Source: Timema cristinae (taxonomy: Eukaryota; Arthropoda; Insecta; Phasmatodea; Timematidae). From it: DNA of 64,000 bases. The translations under genes were made by a program, and so were the position numbers. The stretch lies in contig JBCFYV010001001.1 of assembly GCA_039000515.1 (NCBI GenBank), positions 12,451,373 to 12,515,372 on the forward strand. The letters are read 5' to 3'. This document shows, piece after piece, positions 60,401-64,000 of this stretch. The notes beneath the pieces were generated by a model. It ran no database searches. It saw nothing but the letters and a program-made list of their open reading frames with translations, and had not been told where the DNA came from. Within the stretch, counting starts at the first letter, position 1, and every line of letters starts with the position of its first letter.

Positions 60401-63400
60401 CTTTTCAGATCCATGTCTGATCTACTAACTATTCAAACATGTCGATTACTACCTTTTCAGATCCATGGTCTGATCTACGTACCCAGACCTGTTATCACGT
60501 CTAGATCCATTGTCTGATCTACGTACCCTTTCAATCCAGTGATCTCGTACCATTCAGATCCATGTGATTACGTACCCTTTTCAGATCCATGGTCTATCTA
60601 CGTACCCTTTCAGATACATGGTCTGATCTACGTACCCCTTTCAGGGCCATGGCTGATCTACGTATCCTTTTCAGATCCATGGTCTGATCTACGTAACTAT
60701 TTCAAAGCCATGGCTGATTTACGTACCCAATCTGTCTGATCACGACTTCGCATGGTCTGATCTACGTACCCCTTTCAGGCCATGGCCTGATCTACGTATC
60801 CTTTTAGATCCATGGTCTGATCCGAACATTTCAAACTGTTGATTACGTACCTTTTCAGATCCATGGTCTGATCTACGTACCCCTTTCAGATCCATGTTCT
60901 GATCTACGTTCCCTTTTAAGATCAAGATCGCCATGGTCTGATCTACGTACCCTTTTCAGATCCATGTCTAGATCTGATCTACGTACCCTTTTTGATCAGG
61001 ATCCATTAGTCCTGATCTCACTTTCGATCCACTACTACCTTTCAGATCCATGTTGATCTACTTGATCTTATCATACCATTTCAGATCCATGGTCTGATCT
61101 ACGTCCCTTTTCAGATCCATGTCATAGTTTCCTGATCTACGTACCCTTTTCAGATCATGGTCTGATCTACGTACCCTTTTCAGATCCATGGTCTGATCTA
61201 CGTACCCTTTTCCCGTGATCCATTTGGTCTGATCTACGTACCCCTTTCAGAGCCATGATCTGATCTACATACCTATATCAAAGCCATGGTCTGATCTACG
61301 CACCCGTTCCAGTTATTCATTTAAAAAAATGAAACAAATATCATCTATCTTGTAAAAAGTAAGTGCTAATTACAAATTGTAATGCATCTTCCATGGTAAT
61401 TTAAAAAAAAAATCCGTAGCAGAGGGGGGAACCCTTTTTGGTGGCCAAATTGTCTAAGACAAGGATGTACAAACTTACTTAAAAGAGGGCAAAATAAAAA
61501 AATGGAAAGATGATGGGCCAATTAATATTTCTTTAAAAATCATTAAAAGAAATAGATAAACACTCCTAATAGATAGATATGAATAAGTTTAAATACATTT
61601 AGAATGTAAAACCAACACCTTCATGGATTAGTATGTTTTTAAGTTCACACAGAAGATTTATATGATGAGGTGTGAGATGAGTGAAACTTTAATGAGGTGA
61701 TATCAAGAGAGAAAACAAATGCTCATCAGCAAGTCCGTTTATATAATCCCTTTTTTTCTAAGTTTCGTGGTTAAAAACAAATAAAATTAAGATTATAGCA
61801 CCGCGTCTTACTACCGTTCGGGTTATACGCTTTAGTACTAATTACGCCAATGGATTGGGAATTGGTAAAGTTGAATTTAGAGGAATTGAACCCACATTTG
61901 TGTGAAAGTAGAGTGGAAAATCAATTAGGAAAAACAGCCCCCAGTTCACCTGACCGAGATTTGAACCTCAGTCTTCCCGTCCTCGGCAGTCGAACTCAAC
62001 ATTAAACTAGCACGTTAACTAACTACGCCACCTAGGCGGGTTTGAAAACAATTGTTCGCATAAATTTAAGGATGCAAACTTTTCTATATATATTTTTGGG
62101 CATGATCTACCCAGTTTGGAAATGTTGGTTTTTGAAACGGTTTTGTAAAAATACAGTTTTGTTGTGTTTTTTAAAAAAAAGCTTGTTTCACAACGCACAT
62201 ATATTTACATTATTTATCCCCAGATTGAGCACACCGTATTGTATTTGGCCCGAGGGCCGTAGTTTCCCATCCCTGGTCCAAGGTGTCACTGTCGCAATTG
62301 ATTGGACTACCGATGAAAGGGAGATCAAGGCTAAAATCCCGATTGGGTGTTCAAAATGGTTTTTCAGGCTCCCTCTACGTGAGTGCGGGAACATTTCGTT
62401 TGGATTCAAACTTCTTCATCCCTAACACATTGGCGTAGTTACAGTAGCCCCATGGCTTCTTTGGTGCTGATGACAGCTCACAGCTGACATCTGACGGCTT
62501 TTAAAAGCTACCAGACCAAATTATATATCCTACGCCGAACCATATGATCTGCAAAAACATGATTTAGCAGCTGTCACTTCTGACAGTCAAAATGTAGGTA
62601 TATACCTAAATGATGACAGTAAGAAGTCAGCTGTGAGCTGTCAGTCAGCACCAAAGAAGCCATGGGGTTACTGTACTTCTTATGAGTTCAGCCCAAATGG
62701 GAAGTAAGATGCAATCTTCCGATTGGTTTGCAGCAGCTCACCGCTTTTTTCTATCCTGGCCCATTTTAAAAAATTTTTTTTTTTACATTTCTACTCTTCT
62801 TCTGCAACATCGTCTGCTTTCGCTTATAAGTTACTAAAACCATTTTGATAAATACAGACAAGTCATAATCTATATCTTTCATTTTTGATATATATTACCA
62901 ATAACACTATGAAATAACAATAATTTTAGTTAAATATTATAAATTTTGGTCAGATAAAAAACTTTAAATTAGATAAGAGTTTGTTCCTACAAGATACCTA
63001 TGAAAATAATATTATTACCATGATGATGATGATGATGATGATGATATAATAATTAATAATAATAATAATAATAATAAAATAACAATAATACGTTTATATA
63101 ACTTGTGCTGAGTTGAAACAATCTAATTTTCATAGAAAGGCATTTTAGAAAATATAAACTTTACTGTGCAGCTAACATTGATTATATTTTACTAAGTTTC
63201 TAGTCTTGTTTTTTTAAGGTATGGATAGTTTATGTAAATATGACAGCTGCAGCTCACATCACCTGACGTATGAAGATAGGCCTACGTAAGGGAAGATAAC
63301 GTAACTTTTCTATCTGACAGATAGAGAGAGACCTTCCTCTGAAAATGGTGCTGCACTCTAGATCTAGTTGCATATTGTCTGTTATCAGTTGGTGTATGAG

Positions 63401-63627
63401 GGCAAGAGGAAGGTGTCGGAAGAGCTGAAAGAGGAGCTGAAGACCGGAGAAACTAGGATTATACTGTTCAAGTTCAAGCAGCGTTCCTCATCTGAAGGGG
63501 AGACAGAAGAGGAATCGGATGCAGACTTGGAGGAACAACCGGACGCTTTGCATTCCGTGCACGGGCTTGTCTATAAGGAGAGGTATCACAGTGAAAAACT
63601 GGAAGAGGAGGAGGTTCTGAGAATCAG
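48497..63627 (+). CDS. Thioredoxin plus degenerate NDP-kinase protein, copy 2 (exons 1-7; 3' end outside window)
   Basis: Seven exons: 48497-48590, 54718-54818, 56112-56183, 57551-57667, 58573-58669, 59990-60194, 63389-63627. Phases equal those of copy 1, and exons 1, 3, 4 and 5 have identical lengths (94, 72, 117 and 97 nt). The start ATG in aatccaaaATGGC follows an acceptor-like tgttttcag, so a noncoding first exon is likely. Conserved blocks are [44 protein letters not shown] and [19 protein letters not shown]. The active site reads [10 protein letters not shown]: the N-terminal redox cysteine is alanine and an extra cysteine follows the retained one. Exon 6 is 205 nt rather than 206, with one base lost near 60050. 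The gene is either a functional paralogue with a consensus error or a young pseudogene. Exons 8-9 should lie just beyond the right edge. Confidence 0.87.
48595..50420 (-). pseudogene. Jockey-like LINE, partial ORF2
   Basis: The minus strand shows, in order, a pre-RT region ([19 protein letters not shown], 49512-49715; [15 protein letters not shown], 49304-49531) and RT motifs [15 protein letters not shown] (about 48885-48930) and [12 protein letters not shown] (about 48690-48730). The catalytic YADD block is absent because homology fades near 48610, close to the exon 1 donor of copy 2. Several stops and shifts. Its 5' limit is uncertain. Confidence 0.82.
50920..51170 (-). mobile_element. SINE family E, full length
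   Basis: On plus: cgggaatcaaacccgggacc and cactagaccacataggcggt. The body matches the copy at 31075 (aataagaagctactcgaat on minus). Confidence 0.85.
51180..52960. other. Copy 2 intron 1, middle part
   Basis: AT-rich. No repeat family was assigned with confidence. Some GC-richer pieces (cttgccttgcgtttttcaag near 52740) may be old repeats. Confidence 0.3.
53071..53303. mobile_element. MITE family M1, inverted copy
   Basis: gattttggttggaagaacag at the left and ctactgttcttccaaccaaa at the right form terminal inverted repeats. The interior (ggccaacattgataatattt, taactttagtaactaac) is the reverse complement of the copy at 21655-21885. Confidence 0.82.
53865..54545 (-). mobile_element. SINE family G expanded by an internal 10-bp satellite
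   Basis: The right side (aaatacccaaggtaccagcc, gtgaatcaaacccgggaccc, gaccactcactaca) is a minus-strand SINE G head. The left side (gatgatagtgattatgaag, catcaacctaaattaagc) is its body. Between them lies 53965-54450, a satellite. Order and phase fit the unbroken copy at 4245-4500. Confidence 0.65.
53965..54450. repeat. 10-bp satellite, about 48 units
   Basis: The unit cataacacac alternates with catgacacac, cataacaaac and an occasional cactataaca. Higher-order blocks recur at 54170-54240, 54330-54360 and 54400. It lies in intron 1 of copy 2. Confidence 0.95.
54718..54818 (+). CDS. Copy 2 exon 2 with altered redox motif
   Basis: Reads [20 protein letters not shown]. Copy 1 has WCGPC at the same position. 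The attacking cysteine is replaced by alanine (tgc to gct), so disulfide exchange chemistry should be lost. The fold residues W, G and P are kept. The exon is one codon shorter than in copy 1. Confidence 0.85.
55449..55676. mobile_element. Compound foldback element
   Basis: The left arm 55480-55562 (tgactttttatgtcagatct) pairs with the right arm 55593-55676 (agctgacataaaaagtcaat). Extra partial copies of the cagttaaaa/aacaatagaataactta unit lie on the left (55449) and in the loop (55569). It is in intron 2 of copy 2. Confidence 0.82.
56745..57125. repeat. Unclassified repeat-like segment
   Basis: Begins aatgaagagtttttgtgtct and tgtttgtctgtcatgagcga. aataagatgaagatttttat and ttgtctgtttgaag recur at 57127-57160. 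The 132-codon frame at 56728-57126 shows no conserved domain. Confidence 0.3.
57165..57345 (+). mobile_element. SINE family E body fragment
   Basis: ctggagggttcgttgtgctg and acaccctatatccgcaaatt match the body of the copy at 31075. No tRNA head. Confidence 0.55.
57765..58025 (+). mobile_element. SINE family D, diverged
   Basis: aaaggttccaggttcaattt B-box-like, ttaacgtccgggggctgaag body, and gtgctgatataatcagttgg tail. It serves as the unbroken reference for the nested copy at 33175. Confidence 0.65.
58690..59330. other. Copy 2 intron 5, left part
   Basis: Extremely AT-rich with no recognised element. Confidence 0.35.
59725..59830 (-). mobile_element. SINE family C fragment
   Basis: ggtagaatttagaggaaatg, attcggaaaccatttaataa and accgtgattcgaacacca on plus. 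Confidence 0.6.
59990..60194 (+). CDS. Copy 2 exon 6 with one-base deletion
   Basis: Starts [20 protein letters not shown] and then must shift by one base near 60048-60054 to continue [20 protein letters not shown] and [14 protein letters not shown]. Length is 205 nt against 206 in copy 1. Acceptor and donor are intact. Confidence 0.85.
60280..61320. repeat. 31-bp minisatellite, ragged, about 30 units
   Basis: Best unit cagatccatggtctgatcta followed by cgtaccctttt. A variant carries cagggccat. Many units have random small deletions or insertions rather than shared variants. It starts about 85 bp after the exon 6 donor of copy 2. Confidence 0.92.
61460..62275 (-). mobile_element. hAT element remnant (ZBED5/GTF2IRD2-like), inside SINE C
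   Basis: Terminal repeats caaggatgtacaaac and the inverted gtttcccatccctg. The 8-bp flanks gtctaaga and gtccaagg agree at 6 of 8 positions. The minus strand keeps the DEHL-type region (tgctcatcagcaagtc on plus). It is the sister of the copy at 3665-4180 and is itself interrupted by a SINE B. Confidence 0.78.
61794..62040 (-). mobile_element. SINE family B, inside the hAT element
   Basis: gcaccgcgtcttactaccgt tail complement, agatttgaacctcagtcttc B box, and cgccacctaggcggg head complement. The empty site is visible in the sister hAT copy near 4005. Confidence 0.85.
62442..62673. mobile_element. TA-flanked MITE, 232 bp, about 45-bp TIRs
   Basis: Starts cagtagccccatggcttctt and ends aagaagccatggggttactg. 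Terminal repeats extend through gacagctcacagctgac with few changes. It is flanked by TA on both sides (62440-62441, 62674-62675), as for Tc1/mariner-type elements. Confidence 0.88.
63018..63082. repeat. (GAT)n and (AAT)n microsatellites
   Basis: atgatgatgatg followed by ataataataat. Confidence 0.9.
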
Positions 63628-63807
63628 GTACACTTGCAACAATCTCTACTCTTTTTGTGGATTACAAAATATATCTCTTTAAGGTAATTTACTTTCGCTT
63701 TTTGAAGTACGTTTTGTTATTATATAGAAGAAAGTACAGGAATGATAGATATAAACATAGAAAAGGGTACAAACACAGTCGATCAATATGATTGTACAAT
63801 GAAAAGA

Positions 63808-64000
63808 AGAATACCTCCAGCTTCCTGGAACACACGAGTCTACTGTATTGAGGATAGGTACAAGTATAGCTTCTAATGGTGTGGTGGTATTTCCCTCCAG
63901 CTTCCTGGAACACACTAGTCTACTGTATTAAGGATAGGTAAAGTATAGCTTCTAGTGGTGGTGGTATTTCCCTCCAGCTTCCTGGAACACACTAGTCTAC
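63808..64000. repeat. About 80-bp tandem repeat reaching the window edge
   Basis: The phrase ctccagcttcctggaacaca appears at 63810, 63895 and 63972, each followed by (c/t)tagtctactgtatt and gtatagcttcta. At least 2.3 units lie in intron 7 of copy 2. Confidence 0.9.

Larger units (their letters stand above)
61430..62712 (+). mobile_element. SINE family C split by two younger insertions
   Basis: Head ggtggccaaattgtctaaga (61440-61459) continues as gtccaaggtgtcactgtcgc (62276), ctaaaatcccgattgggtg and ggctccctctacgtgag, up to 62441. The tail resumes at 62676 (tcagcccaaatgggaagtaa). Confidence 0.75.

Overview
The window is eukaryotic nuclear DNA, AT-rich and dominated by introns and transposable elements. 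There are no bacterial operons. Two gene loci can be read exon by exon. Their protein content and the mix of tRNA-derived SINEs, RTE-like and Jockey-like LINEs, hAT elements and foldback MITEs point to an arthropod, most likely an insect. The C-terminal region of the thioredoxin proteins resembles insect homologues, which supports this, but I cannot name the order or species from sequence alone.

Left third (about 440-21063, minus strand): VPS8, the CORVET tethering subunit, in 16 recognisable coding exons. They cover the start codon to roughly residue 945 of a protein usually near 1,400 residues. The C-terminal third, including the expected RING-H2 domain, lies beyond the left edge. Fifteen exons keep clean GT-AG borders and compatible phases. 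Exon 7 lacks one base, exon 4 carries a tandemly duplicated splice donor, and the end of exon 16 is unclear. The introns hold SINEs, three RTE-like LINE tails and part of a hAT transposase.

Middle (21064-28460): an intergenic region with foldback elements, SINEs, degenerate tandem repeats, and a CpG-richer patch near 25.2-25.5 kb that may hold the first noncoding exon of the next gene.

Right part (28461 to the edge, plus strand): two head-to-tail copies of a thioredoxin plus degenerate NDP-kinase protein of the TXNDC3/TXNDC6 (NME8/NME9) axonemal type. Copy 1 is complete (nine coding exons, 521 residues, WCGPC active site). Copy 2 shows seven matching exons with the same phases and almost the same lengths. 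Its redox motif has become WAGPC, it has a one-base deletion in exon 6, and it runs off the right edge. Nothing else looks like a host protein-coding gene.

The remaining sequence is a dense record of mobile elements. At least six tRNA-headed SINE families are present, several sharing one 3' tail. A triple nest lies at 61.4-62.7 kb, a 1,469-bp hAT element has readable terminal repeats and target duplication, and a Jockey-like LINE lies next to a splice donor. Large minisatellites (32, 31, 10, 21 and about 80 bp units) sit mainly in the thioredoxin introns. The three functional loci are transcribed away from a shared central region. The sequence does not show that they work together: VPS8 acts in endosomal tethering, and the thioredoxin pair is probably ciliary/flagellar.
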